A DNA stretch of 46,220 bases, from NCBI RefSeq assembly GCF_900094555.1, contig NZ_FMAC01000021.1:1-46220 (forward strand), given 5' to 3'. Origin of the DNA: Martinezella hainanensis (GTDB lineage: Bacteria > Pseudomonadota > Alphaproteobacteria > Rhizobiales > Rhizobiaceae). A program made the translations under genes and the position numbers. This document shows, piece by piece, positions 33,901 through 42,336 of this stretch (its first letter is position 1; the number at the start of each line of letters is the position of its first letter). The notes below the pieces were generated by a model. It was not told the DNA's origin, did not search any database, and saw only the letters and a list, made by a program, of their open reading frames with translations.

Positions 33901-35801
33901 GATCTGCCTTCGCCATCGGTGACGGAATGAATATTGCCGTATTCGTCATATTGCCTGACAACGGCATTGCCGTTGGCATCCGTGGTCGCGGTTTCCCGGC
34001 CGAAGACGTCAAAATCGTGCCGAGTCAACGAGCCAAGCGCGTTGATCTCGGCCGTGACGTTGTATTGGTCGTCATAGGTAAAACGCTCCGCCCGCTTCTC
34101 GTCGCCGCCGGGCACATAGACAGTTTCGCGCCGGTCTCTGGAATAGCGGAAGCGATCGTCATTCCACAGACCCGACGTGGCCGTGTGGACGACCCGTTCC
34201 TGAGCATCATATTGGAATACCGTCTCGCTGCGCTGGCTGAGATTGGTCCAACGCTTGAGCAAAGGTCGGGTGGGGGACCACGCGTAACGGACCGACATAC
34301 CGAACGTGCAATCGGCGGAAATCATCCTTCCTCGTGCATCATAGGCATAGCGAGCAAGCGAAATTTGCGAGCCATCCGTGCCTATGAGGGTAATGGCGGT
34401 ACGCCGCCCGCCGGCATCGTTCTCAAAGGTGAGCGACAGCCCGTCCGGTCCGTCGAGCCCGGTCAGCACGCCGGTTTCGGAACGATGAAAGGTAGCTCGC
34501 AACCCATCGAGTGTTTCGATGGATTCGAGGCGATATATCCTGTCGTCATATTGCCGGAAATGCTTGACGATCCGCCCCTCCTCAAGGTGCAGCTGCCGCA
34601 GCCACGGGGCGCTCAATGTCAAGCCTGGAAACGCTGGATTGATCGACTCAAGGATATTGAACGGCCGTTCGAAGCCGATCTCCTCGCCGGAAGCCCTGAA
34701 ATAGGTCAGTTCGCCGCGCCGGGGATTGGTAAAAATCTCGTCGAAGGCTGAAATCTGGCAAAGACCCAGCGGACTTGTGTAACGTGCAGGCAAGCCGAGC
34801 TTGAGACCCAAGTAGCGCGAGCCGTCAAAGGGGAGTGTGCCGGGAACAAAGAAGTCTTCCCAGGTTTCCAGAAATTCGCCTCTGGCGACCGAAACAGGTT
34901 CACCTTTTTTGATAACGGAATTGCCGGTATTCTGAGTTCGTGGCGGCGGCTCGTCTGGCACCGGCCGTACAGCAGGCGTCTTTGGCGGTACTGCCTCGTC
35001 GGCCGGTGGTTTTGCTACTGGCTCTACCGGTCGTGCGCCACCCGCGGTCGATGGGCGAGCACGCATTCCCAAACCATTGCCTTCGACGCCTGCCCTCGCT
35101 CCAAGTGCACCGTAGGCCAATCCCGTCACGACGTCCGCTAAAGCGCGCCCCTCAACTGTATCCGACTGCAGATTTCTTTGAATCCAATTGAGTTGGGTGT
35201 TTTCGTTGACATCCTTTTTCTGCTGGCACCGTTTCAGGACAAGACTTTCATAACCTTTACCATAGCCGAAGTCCGGACCTTTCAATTTGGCCATGTTTTC
35301 GTCGAGACCATCCATGAAGGCCAAATGTCCTTGCGGCGTTCCCTTCAGGAAAAACGAATCCGGCAAATTGGCTGTATTGTCGAGGTCCCTTTGCAGAGTT
35401 TGATACCCATCATCAGCCCGGAGAATCGCCTGAAACCCTTCAGGATCCGATGTTCCGGGACGTCCGTGCCACACATCAGACCATGACTTCAGTCGATCGC
35501 CATCTGGATAGTTGCGCTGAAGGTAGGAGTTGATGTTGTCTCTTTGCTTTTGTAATTCCTGTTCTTTCGCCGCCTTCGCATCGGCCCTCAATTTTTTCTG
35601 ATAATCGGTCTCCGGGCAATCGAGCGGCTCCGGCTTCGCCGATGCTTCCGTGTTAAGTTGGCTTGAACCATTGCCTTTGGGCGATGTTTTGCCGGTGCCG
35701 TGTTCCGCACGCGCCGGGGCGGGCTGGGGGGAAGGTCCTCCCGAAGAATTGCCGGCACCTTGTGATGGCTGTTCCTGCGGTTGGACCCCGTCCTGCGCCA
35801 T
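30993..35801 (-). CDS. Rhs polymorphic toxin, type VI-associated
   Basis: 1602 aa. Residues 1-290 form a Pro/Ser-rich start and a coiled-coil-prone region with a hydrophobic stretch near 225-240. The Rhs shell starts at about 299 with GEPVSVARGEFLETWEDFF (DUF6531), followed by many YD repeats (for example YDEYGNIHSVTDGEGR) that build the hollow cage. The cage ends with the Rhs-associated core LGSPREMF...GLFYNRYRYYDPLTTQYLSVDP and the self-cleavage motif PNSWVDPWGL. The last 107 residues (1496-1602) are the toxin tip: YQGIDAATGKPYVGFASGP, ARGLEQDQFEKLGG and NKQNPVGPRN. This arrangement resembles small GIY-YIG/URI-type nuclease toxins. It should be delivered with VgrG and the PAAR-like protein encoded upstream. 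Confidence 0.92.
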   Translation of the reverse strand: MAQDGVQPQEQPSQGAGNSSGGPSPQPAPARAEHGTGKTSPKGNGSSQLNTEASAKPEPLDCPETDYQKKLRADAKAAKEQELQKQRDNINSYLQRNYPDGDRLKSWSDVWHGRPGTSDPEGFQAILRADDGYQTLQRDLDNTANLPDSFFLKGTPQGHLAFMDGLDENMAKLKGPDFGYGKGYESLVLKRCQQKKDVNENTQLNWIQRNLQSDTVEGRALADVVTGLAYGALGARAGVEGNGLGMRARPSTAGGARPVEPVAKPPADEAVPPKTPAVRPVPDEPPPRTQNTGNSVIKKGEPVSVARGEFLETWEDFFVPGTLPFDGSRYLGLKLGLPARYTSPLGLCQISAFDEIFTNPRRGELTYFRASGEEIGFERPFNILESINPAFPGLTLSAPWLRQLHLEEGRIVKHFRQYDDRIYRLESIETLDGLRATFHRSETGVLTGLDGPDGLSLTFENDAGGRRTAITLIGTDGSQISLARYAYDARGRMISADCTFGMSVRYAWSPTRPLLKRWTNLSQRSETVFQYDAQERVVHTATSGLWNDDRFRYSRDRRETVYVPGGDEKRAERFTYDDQYNVTAEINALGSLTRHDFDVFGRETATTDANGNAVVRQYDEYGNIHSVTDGEGRSTLYKWTPRGQLALVVDGAGHARRMAYDDKARPVRVTDAEKHVTSLSYDGLGRPIALTRPNGAVEQRVYDEHNRLVAIIDAKNGETRYLHDAFGRIVSITDAMGGVTRLAYGAGAGGFATPSQLTRPDGVAISRSYDREGTLASVTDGEGRQWTYQRGAFGVLDAIIDPKGGRLAFEYDSEGRLLTVTNANSQSWIFTRDAAGQVIEELDYDGRRIVYERDAAGQVVSTRYPDGARRDFAYDRSGLLIREESFGPLEAGKEKDKAEAEDVTRYWYDDRGLLIQAENKAALVAYERDGNGRITAETVNGRRVESRYDANGLRIERRINGESPGTSNLVAIERDPLGQVERLIIDGHQPLAFKHDRLGRETRRASAGGFALNQTHDAVGQLLSQSVGLQTASADRRFGKGGDLGSAMSEAQPSRGVERRFSWDRDFSPIGVEDGFWGAAHYNHDANGQVTQARHGDGTAERFRYDAAHNVDAFADSAGSSGREDGLGLSPEIAGSAWRPSEDSKGFLGWQLSDGGKVRLARGPQGERIQLRHDIRGRTIERKIERDGFRPKIWRYDWDAKDRLVRCLTPDGEVWRYGYDPFGRRVWKVKELTSGEVRRSLPHMAGKVDLTGIKDRTQWFDDTTEQGMVAKARGKPADRDRPPVVGLAYGWDGDKVIEEAPLRLDGSIEWDHAERWHYEPDSFRPLAKQEAPSHILNAEGRYDELPGRLLYVVCDHLGSPREMFDERGAKQWAAEYRLWGALNRVWQARPANDNGRSVYPSGGLRRAHAEERIYAAYGNLALSEAEEFSRARAECPIRFQGQWEDEESGLFYNRYRYYDPLTTQYLSVDPVGLFGGSRPQAYVENPNSWVDPWGLAGTTYITYQGIDAATGKPYVGFASGPFDSGADVLNYRYSSNFSRFQDAQPPVILYEGPDRDVARGLEQDQFEKLGGLDGTANKQNPVGPRNKSKGRYKIALEKWRKR

Positions 35802-35803
35802 CG

Positions 35804-36205
35804 TCAGCTCCGGTTCTTTTCGATGGGAGTGAAGGGCTCGGTTGGTCCTTCACTAGCCATGTTGATCGAACCGGGGTCACGATGACGGCAAGAGGCCCAG
35901 CCGGACGAGTAGACTGTAGAGGTCGTCTCGACCACATGGGATAGGCCATAATAGCCTGGCACAACGACGCCCCTGCCTGTACCGGGCTTGTGACCCTTGT
36001 AGTACGGGGCGCGGGAGTTGAGGTGAAAATCGGGGATTTTGTTGTTGAAGACGCTGTCGGAGATGCGAATGGAATCCTTCAGCTTGGCCACCGAGAAATA
36101 GGCCACCGGCACCATGGAACTGCCACGCGGTGTCCAGCACACGTCTGGACCGTCCGAAACGAAATAATGTTCCGTCGTTGCTTGCGAAGAAACTCTGTCG
36201 CTCAC
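35804..36205 (-). CDS. DUF4150 PAAR-like tip protein
   Basis: 133 aa. DUF4150 proteins are PAAR-like caps that sharpen the VgrG spike and connect it to effectors. Supporting features are VCWTPRGSSMVPVAYFSVAKL near the start, KPGTGRGVVVPGYYG in the middle (the GT.RG motif), and CRHRDPGSINMA near the end, which matches the usual HxDP...MN pattern. No toxin extension is attached. The start overlaps the DUF2169 stop by 4 bp and its stop is 2 bp before the Rhs start, so the operon is translationally coupled. Confidence 0.88.
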   Translation of the reverse strand: MSDRVSSQATTEHYFVSDGPDVCWTPRGSSMVPVAYFSVAKLKDSIRISDSVFNNKIPDFHLNSRAPYYKGHKPGTGRGVVVPGYYGLSHVVETTSTVYSSGWASCRHRDPGSINMASEGPTEPFTPIEKNRS

Positions 36206-37359
36206 GCGTAGTATCCTTCCCTGATGCGTTGTTTCACCGTCGTACTGTCATCGCCATGTGTTCCGCGGTGAACACTGGCTGTGGCATAGCGCTCCGGCTC
36301 GAAGCGCGTACGCCAACTTAGATAAATGCGCCTGCAACGAGGATTGGCGTCTGCAATATCCAGAAATACGGTATCGAGCTTCATCTCCTGGCGAATGCTC
36401 TCACCATCCTCGGTCGCAAAATCCACCACCAGTTTTTCGCCCGGCAAGCGAAAGGAAAAGTCTGCTCGCTCCGGCAGGAGATTGATGAGGTGGACCCGCT
36501 CCTCCCCGCCGAATTGGTTATCGACAATTAGGTCCGGGTGGGCGCTGTTATGGTACGCAAAATCGTAGTCCGCGGGCCATAGCGGCCAGACATTGGCCTT
36601 CCACTCATCATCATAGGTACCGCCATACGGATAGCGCGGCTCCCAGGCCGGCGGGATCGGTCCGAGGCTTTGTGGAGCATAGATCTTGAAGGCGTCAGCG
36701 ATCGGTTCGTCCGCGGCTTCGATTTGCGGTGCGGGATGGGCCACGGTGTGATCGGTCCACTCCCTGTCGATCCAGCCGATCCCGAGAGGATTGTAAGGGT
36801 TGGTATCCATAACCGCTTCGCCGTTCTCGTCCTTGCCCTTGGCAAGAAGACCGCCATAGGCATGCTCGTAGCGCAAGGGCAAGTTAGCGATAGGCTCCGG
36901 TTCGGAAAGGCTCCAGTGGTCGAACCAACGTCTATGCTTTTGCCATTCCTGTTTCTCACGTTCGGCAAGCGCTCTTTTCCACATGGGTTGCCATTGACGC
37001 GGGCCTGTCACACGCAATCGCTTGGCGTGAGACACCTGGGCGCCTTCGATCTCAATTCCGCATAGCCAGGACGGCAAGGGTTTGCCACCTGGCGCGCAGG
37101 CTACGGCGTTGACGATAACATCCGCCTTTGGCTTTACCGGAACCAGATCGGAAGGGTGCCAGAGCGAAGTGAGATTCACCTCCCCATGACATTCGTCATC
37201 GAACATCATGGGCGCTTGTTCTTCCGCCACCAGCAAGCGGCCACTCGGCGCGAACTCAAAGGTCGCCTTGACGATGATGACGCCGAACTCCTGTCCACGA
37301 TTGTCCTTGGCATAGAAGCGAAAATTCGGGAAAGGCGTGAAATTCCTGAGCTTTGGCAT
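36202..37359 (-). CDS. DUF2169 type VI adaptor/chaperone
   Basis: 385 aa starting MPKLRNFTPFPNFRFYAKDN, typical of DUF2169, with IIVKATFEFAPSGRLL, RYEHAYGG and NPLGIGW, the common NP.G.G motif. These proteins sit between vgrG and paar genes and help load PAAR-linked effectors onto VgrG; they are thought to be cytoplasmic. It lies 16 bp after vgrG and overlaps the DUF4150 gene by 4 bp. Complete in length. Confidence 0.92.
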   Translation of the reverse strand: MPKLRNFTPFPNFRFYAKDNRGQEFGVIIVKATFEFAPSGRLLVAEEQAPMMFDDECHGEVNLTSLWHPSDLVPVKPKADVIVNAVACAPGGKPLPSWLCGIEIEGAQVSHAKRLRVTGPRQWQPMWKRALAEREKQEWQKHRRWFDHWSLSEPEPIANLPLRYEHAYGGLLAKGKDENGEAVMDTNPYNPLGIGWIDREWTDHTVAHPAPQIEAADEPIADAFKIYAPQSLGPIPPAWEPRYPYGGTYDDEWKANVWPLWPADYDFAYHNSAHPDLIVDNQFGGEERVHLINLLPERADFSFRLPGEKLVVDFATEDGESIRQEMKLDTVFLDIADANPRCRRIYLSWRTRFEPERYATASVHRGTHGDDSTTVKQRIREGYYA

Positions 37360-37375
37360 GATCGATGTTCGGCGC

Positions 37376-39919
37376 CTAATTGTGATGAACGATATCTGAT
37401 TGCTGCTGGATCAACCTCTCACCCTCAACATAGATCTTGAGTCCCCGGAGCAGGATGTCGCCATTCTTCCTCATGACCAGAAGCGCCTTTGGAGGGCTGG
37501 TGTTGCCCTGTCCGTCGACGCTGGCGCCGACTCCGATCACCAGTTCGTCGCCAATATCGATGTGATACGTGTTACCGACCTTTTGCTTGAACACATGACC
37601 AACGGTCGACACTTTCGCCGTTCCGATCTGCTCGGTTTTGGCGACGCCGACACTGGTATTGTGGGTGAGGCCTGCAAGCATGTTGTACATGCCTGGGCCG
37701 ATAAGGGAGGCGAGTGCACCGAGCGCTTGGGTACCCGCAGCAGCCATGGGCGCACCGCCCACGCTGCGCAGTGTTGAAGCCCCTACGGACGTGGCAGCCG
37801 ACAATGCGCTATCGAACCCGCCCGCTGCGGCACCGAGTGCTGCAGTGCCAAGCGCTGAGGCGAAGGTGCCTGCAACGCCGCCCTGGCTGGCGGCGCCTGC
37901 CGGCGCCACTGCCGGCGCGATAGCCGCAACCCCCTTGAAAGCAGCTCCCGCCGCATCCCCTGCATTGCCGGCAGCAGAAGCGGGACCAAACCCGGCTGTA
38001 GCTGCGCCTGTTACGGCACTTGCGGCAGCACCGGCCGTCTTTGTGGCGGCATCGCCTGCCTGGCCAGCCATCGCCTGCGCGGCAATCCCCATGGCCTCTT
38101 GCAACATGCCGGCACTCTGCCCCATCAATCCGGACAGCGTCCCACCCATCATCGCGGCGGCGCCCATTCCCGTGGTTGCTCCCACCACCTGATTCAATCC
38201 ACCACCTACCTGGTGGTTCATATTGGCGCCTACTGTGAGTTGGTGTTGCTCGCCATAGCTGTGCAGGGCACTGGCATCCACCGTATGAACCTGATTGTTC
38301 AAGACCTTGGTGGTCATGTCCTTCTGCGCATGGGTGTGCAGGTTCTCCGCACCCTTCTCGTCCTCGAAGGAGAGCTCGTTGAAACCCGCACCCTTGTGGG
38401 TGTTCGTTCGGAACACGGTCTTGGTCTTGTTGCCGGGCAATTCATAGGGCACGGTGTGTTTCGCATTGGGCGCAAGCCCGAGGACCACCGGCCGATCCGG
38501 ATCTCCTCCGATGAAGGCAACCATCGCCTCCTGACCGATACGCGGGATGGTCTGCCCCCCGAAATCGGGTCCCGCCCACGGCTGGGCCACCCGGATCCAC
38601 GGACTGTCGGTTCCGTCCTTCTTGGCCTTGCGGTCCCATGGCATCCAGAGTTTGATGCGGCCGTGAGGGTCGGTGTGAATCTCTTCTCCCTCGGGTCCGG
38701 CGATAAAACCGACATGCACACCGTCGATGCGCGGCTTGGAGGTGGTGCGATGCGGTGTCGCCGGCACCCGGGCAGGCAGGGCGACGAAACGGTTGGAATA
38801 TTCCGGCGCATCCTGGTCGGCGGCCTCGTACGAATGGTCGCGGGCGCTCACCTCCAGCTTGTAGACGACCATTTCCTCGAACTTGTTCGCGGGATTGGCA
38901 ACATCATACGGCTGGAATTTCTGGCCAACCTCCAAGGTGCGGACGGTTGAAGAGCCTTCGGTAAGATTGTGATCGACTTCGGTGGCCTGCATGCGCCACC
39001 TCGATTGCTTCTCCACTTCGGCGTTGTCGATGCCTTCCGACGCGGAACCGACACCATAGCCGCCCACCACTGAGCCGAATTCGAACAGTTCGTATTTCTG
39101 GTTGCCATTCAATTCGATCAGCGAAGGGGCATTGGCTGTCGGAATGTCGACATGCAGGAAGTTATAGTCGGCACCCGTCCGGCGGCCGGGGGAATATTCG
39201 AAGCGCTGAAGCCAATTGTTAATATGGTTACGATCGGAGCTGCCGAGGGCATACCGGATCTTCCCGTCCGCCTCGTCCTTCGGTTTGTCGTAACCGGATT
39301 GATGGTCGGCGAGCACAAGAACATGCCTGGCAGAGACCGAACCTTTCTGACCGCCCTCATGTCGGAAGTAGTAGAAGATCCCGTCAGCCTCTAGGCGGCG
39401 AGTAAGATAATCGAGATCGGTCTCGCCAGCCTGCACGGCATAGACCATGGGCTTGGGCTGATGGATCACGCCTGATACGTCCGGTGCTGGCAGGCCATGT
39501 TCGGAGAGCAGCGTCTGCGCAACATCGACACTCGACAGATGCTGCCACGTGCGCCAGTCCGATTTCTGGCTGAGCAGGAACAGTTGGGGCCTGATCACCA
39601 GCGTGTAGGCACGCCCGCCTCGTGTCAGCGGCGGCCCGGCGGTCACACCCTGTATGAGGCCGTTCCAGGCCTTCCGCTGACCCTCACCGATTTCCAGCGA
39701 CACGTCGGCAAGGGTGGCGATCAGGCGTTTGGGATCGATCTCGCCATACTTGGCGCGCACTCCCACTCGCAATTCGAACAGTTCGTTGATGCCGGCTCGA
39801 TAATCGAGGCGTTCGGCGAGAAGGACATCCGCTCCCAAAACCGTTTCAATCCGGATGGTTCGATCGACCTGCGAAAAACCTTCGCTCGTGAGCGTGTCGA
39901 CAAATTCGTCAAGCGCCAT
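37376..39919 (-). CDS. vgrG: VgrG (TssI) spike protein with Ala/Gly-rich C-terminal insert
   Basis: The type VI spike, a fusion of gp27-like and gp5-like phage hub domains. The gp27-like part runs to about residue 380 (YAVQAGETDLDYLTRRLEADG). The gp5 OB-fold follows with GRIKLWMPWDRK, SPWIRVAQPWAG and GFGGQ-like FGGQTIPRIGQEAMVAF, then the beta-stalk start FRTNTHKGAGFNELSFEDEKG. Unusual is a roughly 170-residue Ala/Gly/Met-rich region (from GAAAMMGGTLSGLMGQ to ALASLIGPGMYNM) before a last strand-rich part. The ATG at 39919 (MALDEFVD) is chosen over a GTG at 39946, which lacks an SD. No other type VI core gene is in the window, so it is an orphan spike using machinery encoded elsewhere. Confidence 0.93.
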   Translation of the reverse strand: MALDEFVDTLTSEGFSQVDRTIRIETVLGADVLLAERLDYRAGINELFELRVGVRAKYGEIDPKRLIATLADVSLEIGEGQRKAWNGLIQGVTAGPPLTRGGRAYTLVIRPQLFLLSQKSDWRTWQHLSSVDVAQTLLSEHGLPAPDVSGVIHQPKPMVYAVQAGETDLDYLTRRLEADGIFYYFRHEGGQKGSVSARHVLVLADHQSGYDKPKDEADGKIRYALGSSDRNHINNWLQRFEYSPGRRTGADYNFLHVDIPTANAPSLIELNGNQKYELFEFGSVVGGYGVGSASEGIDNAEVEKQSRWRMQATEVDHNLTEGSSTVRTLEVGQKFQPYDVANPANKFEEMVVYKLEVSARDHSYEAADQDAPEYSNRFVALPARVPATPHRTTSKPRIDGVHVGFIAGPEGEEIHTDPHGRIKLWMPWDRKAKKDGTDSPWIRVAQPWAGPDFGGQTIPRIGQEAMVAFIGGDPDRPVVLGLAPNAKHTVPYELPGNKTKTVFRTNTHKGAGFNELSFEDEKGAENLHTHAQKDMTTKVLNNQVHTVDASALHSYGEQHQLTVGANMNHQVGGGLNQVVGATTGMGAAAMMGGTLSGLMGQSAGMLQEAMGIAAQAMAGQAGDAATKTAGAAASAVTGAATAGFGPASAAGNAGDAAGAAFKGVAAIAPAVAPAGAASQGGVAGTFASALGTAALGAAAGGFDSALSAATSVGASTLRSVGGAPMAAAGTQALGALASLIGPGMYNMLAGLTHNTSVGVAKTEQIGTAKVSTVGHVFKQKVGNTYHIDIGDELVIGVGASVDGQGNTSPPKALLVMRKNGDILLRGLKIYVEGERLIQQQSDIVHHN

Positions 39920-40021
39920 TGCCAGCGTGCCCTTCTTGAATTTCACAACGTAGGATCAGCAAGGCTTGATTTACGATGCGAGTGCCACAAGTGTACGACG
40001 CAATCAAAGATAGGTGGCATA

Positions 40022-41011
40022 TTGGAAAATCAAGGCCGCGATGAACGAAGATTTTATGGCTCGACAGCTCGGCCTGATTGCAACGCGAGCGCGAATTCGA
40101 ATTCTGAAGATGGCACTCACTTCTATGCCCTCAAGCGCCTGCCACCTCGGGGTAGCATAGCGGGCGCATGGCGAGTGATGCTGCGTCGACAGGGGCGACA
40201 TATCAGTCGCACCTTCAAAGATACTGCTTACGGATCTGCCGAATCTGCCTTCGAGCAGGCACGCGACTATCGCGACGCAATCATGCACGCGTTGCCGCCA
40301 GTGACCTTAAGGGAGAAGGCGAACTGCCTGAGAAGCGACAACACCAGCGGTGTATCCGGTGTCTACAAGGCGCATGATCCTCAACCTCGATGGATCGCCT
40401 ACCTCTCCTCCCCCGACGGAGTGAGGACAAAGGGGTACTCGGTGTCGAGATATGGCGACGAAAAGGCGAAAATCTTCGCCATCAGGAAACGGCAGGAATG
40501 GCTTGCGGACATTCCATCAGCTTTCCACACGGTTAACGAGGAGGCCAAAGCGGTCGCGCGATGGCAGTTCCCCGACCGGCTCAACCACATTCCGAGCGTC
40601 ACGAATAGTCATTTGATGCCGCCGGAGGCAATAGATGAAATCCTTACCAAAATTGACCAGGATTTCGATGCTCGTCGCCCCCTGCGGCTTCGAGTCACGA
40701 TTCGCGGTGACGCCAACGATCGCCTACGCGCCATCGTCGTGTTCAATAAGACCGGTGCGCAGATCAAGCAGATCAGCATAGGCACTCGAAGCCGTTCCTT
40801 GGCCGAGTCCCTTTCGCTGATGAGATCGAGCCTTCAGCGTGCACTGCTCGAATTTTGCGGCGAACCGGTGGTCCGAAGATTCGAGGCAGGATATGCTGCG
40901 CGCCTGCTTGACCCTGTCTCTTTTGATCGCGTGCGCGGCTCAGAAATAGCGATGTACATTCCGCGTCACACAACATACCTCAGCGGACAAGATACATCGC
41001 AAAGCGAATGA
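40022..41011 (+). CDS. AP2-like DNA-binding domain protein
   Basis: About 329 aa if it starts at the TTG at 40022, preceded by AGGTGG; frames extending further upstream are antisense to vgrG. Two AP2/integrase-type three-strand modules can be seen: WRVMLRRQGRHISRTFKDTAYG followed by AFEQARDYRDA, and GVSGVYKAHDPQPRWIAYL followed by AIRKRQEWL. Such modules occur in phage HNH endonucleases and integrases, but no HNH or recombinase residues are seen here. The C-terminal third is of unknown type. Divergent from vgrG, 100 bp away, so it may be a regulator of the operon or an unrelated passenger. The ATG at 40177 is a shorter alternative start. Confidence 0.65.
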   Translation: MENQGRDERRFYGSTARPDCNASANSNSEDGTHFYALKRLPPRGSIAGAWRVMLRRQGRHISRTFKDTAYGSAESAFEQARDYRDAIMHALPPVTLREKANCLRSDNTSGVSGVYKAHDPQPRWIAYLSSPDGVRTKGYSVSRYGDEKAKIFAIRKRQEWLADIPSAFHTVNEEAKAVARWQFPDRLNHIPSVTNSHLMPPEAIDEILTKIDQDFDARRPLRLRVTIRGDANDRLRAIVVFNKTGAQIKQISIGTRSRSLAESLSLMRSSLQRALLEFCGEPVVRRFEAGYAARLLDPVSFDRVRGSEIAMYIPRHTTYLSGQDTSQSE

Positions 41012-41107
41012 TCATGAAGCCGTTTTCGCTGTGGCGTCGATACACGGCGATAGCGTGGTTGCCTTCAAAACCGGCGAACGTCTCGACGGCTGCGGACAGA
41101 GATGGCT

Positions 41108-41653
41108 TCAGACCAGCTTGGCATACATCTCCATCAACGCGTTGAATGACGGAGCAACCGGCATGAAGAAGCCATGCTCGATGAATGTGCCAATGAGCGC
41201 ATCGGGCGTTTTGGTCCAGTCGATCCCAGCAGATTCAAAGTAGTGCCCGTACAGTTCGCCGTCCGTGTACATGATCTCGCCAAGCTTTGAACCTTCTGTA
41301 ATTTCGACAAAGGTGCAGAAGTCACCTCCGACGGCAATCGGCGGCGCGAAGGTAAGCAATTCTCTTCCGTATCGGTCCATCCTCGGAATGATGGTCAGGA
41401 GATCAGCATAGTCACGCCCATTTTCGACGCCGTAGAACGTATTTATATCAGCCAAAGCGCCGCTCACGCCGACCTGTCTTACCTCATCGAAGTCGAACGT
41501 CGTGCTCAAGCCGTTGCAGCGGGTCAGAAAGCGTATGTAGTCCTGCGACAGATATACGCCGTGTTCATTTACCAGGCGTTCGAGCGCTGCTGGGGTTGCT
41601 TTCCCGAAAGATTCGATCCTCGTGGATCGGACGAATGCATCCAATGCCGTCAT
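41108..41653 (-). CDS. SUKH (SMI1/KNR4) family protein, probable immunity protein
   Basis: 181 aa. The SMI1/KNR4 fold is a frequent immunity type in contact-dependent toxin systems. Marks are ALERLVNEHGVYLSQDYIRF at 25-44, the LTRCNGLS turn (usual form xxxNGG), ITEGSKLGEIMYTDGELYG, and a final helical part. Transcribed in the same direction as vgrG but upstream of it and on the far side of the AP2 gene. No toxin is encoded next to it now, so it may be an orphan immunity gene left from another effector. Confidence 0.8.
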   Translation of the reverse strand: MTALDAFVRSTRIESFGKATPAALERLVNEHGVYLSQDYIRFLTRCNGLSTTFDFDEVRQVGVSGALADINTFYGVENGRDYADLLTIIPRMDRYGRELLTFAPPIAVGGDFCTFVEITEGSKLGEIMYTDGELYGHYFESAGIDWTKTPDALIGTFIEHGFFMPVAPSFNALMEMYAKLV

Positions 41654-41835
41654 AAACTCTCCTTTGCCCAGCTATCTCGAAATTTCAGGCCTTCACATAT
41701 GATCAAAACACTAGGCGCAGAATGCCAGCAGTTTTCAGGCTATGTCTTATGCCGTGCCGATATGGCGCTCCCAGATAACAGTCAGCCCAGGCTACAAAAC
41801 AGAAGTGCGAGCGTGGTCGCCGAGACGGCCTCGCG

Positions 41836-42075
41836 TCACGAAGTGGCGAATTTCACCGCAACCCCGCGTTGCCGAAAGTAGGCCTGCATCAGTTTCCTGC
41901 CAGAACGATTGTTATGCGCGAGCCTGGTTGGATCGAATACCGCTTCCTTCAAACCCGCTCGCGCTAAGGCTGCCTTGAGATTCGCGATATGCAAGTCGAT
42001 GTCGGCATTGTCCGCCTGGAGCGATTCATAAATGCGATTGACTGCGTCTGCTACGGTCGGTTCGGTCACTCTCAT
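41836..42075 (-). CDS. Small hypothetical protein, 79 aa
   Basis: Starts MRVTEPTVADAVNRIYESLQ and continues with helical segments (LHIANLKAALARAGLKEAVF) and the basic NNRSGRKLMQAYFRQRG. Codon use and composition look genuine. No signal peptide and no named family; comparable short helical proteins are common in rhizobia. Isolated between the SUKH gene and rtcR, with about 260 gene-free bases downstream of rtcR's end on its upstream side. Confidence 0.55.
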   Translation of the reverse strand: MRVTEPTVADAVNRIYESLQADNADIDLHIANLKAALARAGLKEAVFDPTRLAHNNRSGRKLMQAYFRQRGVAVKFATS

Positions 42076-42336
42076 ACTCCTGTTACGGCTTCGCTCGCAC
42101 TTACCATATTTCTCGGCGTGACCTTATTGTGGTGAAGTATATCCAGGTCAATGATGGAGTGGAACGCCGCATACCCAACGACTTCAAAGCTCCTGAATGG
42201 GATGCGAACTGTCGGCCCAGAAATTCGAACAACCCGTAAACTCGCTAAGCCTTCGAGAATATTACGCTTTAGATCGGGTTAGGTGATGGAATTCGTCTTT
42301 CGGCGTTTTGAATAGCACTACGGAGCCTACGGCCGG

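Noticed and set aside
33447..34751. 434-aa plus-strand frame opposite rhs
   Set aside because: Antisense to the YD-repeat region; its apparent regularity only mirrors the repeats.
39497..40021. Upstream extension of the AP2-like gene
   Set aside because: This part is antisense to the VgrG start and lacks any AP2 or other motif; a TTG with AGGTGG at 40022 is a better start.
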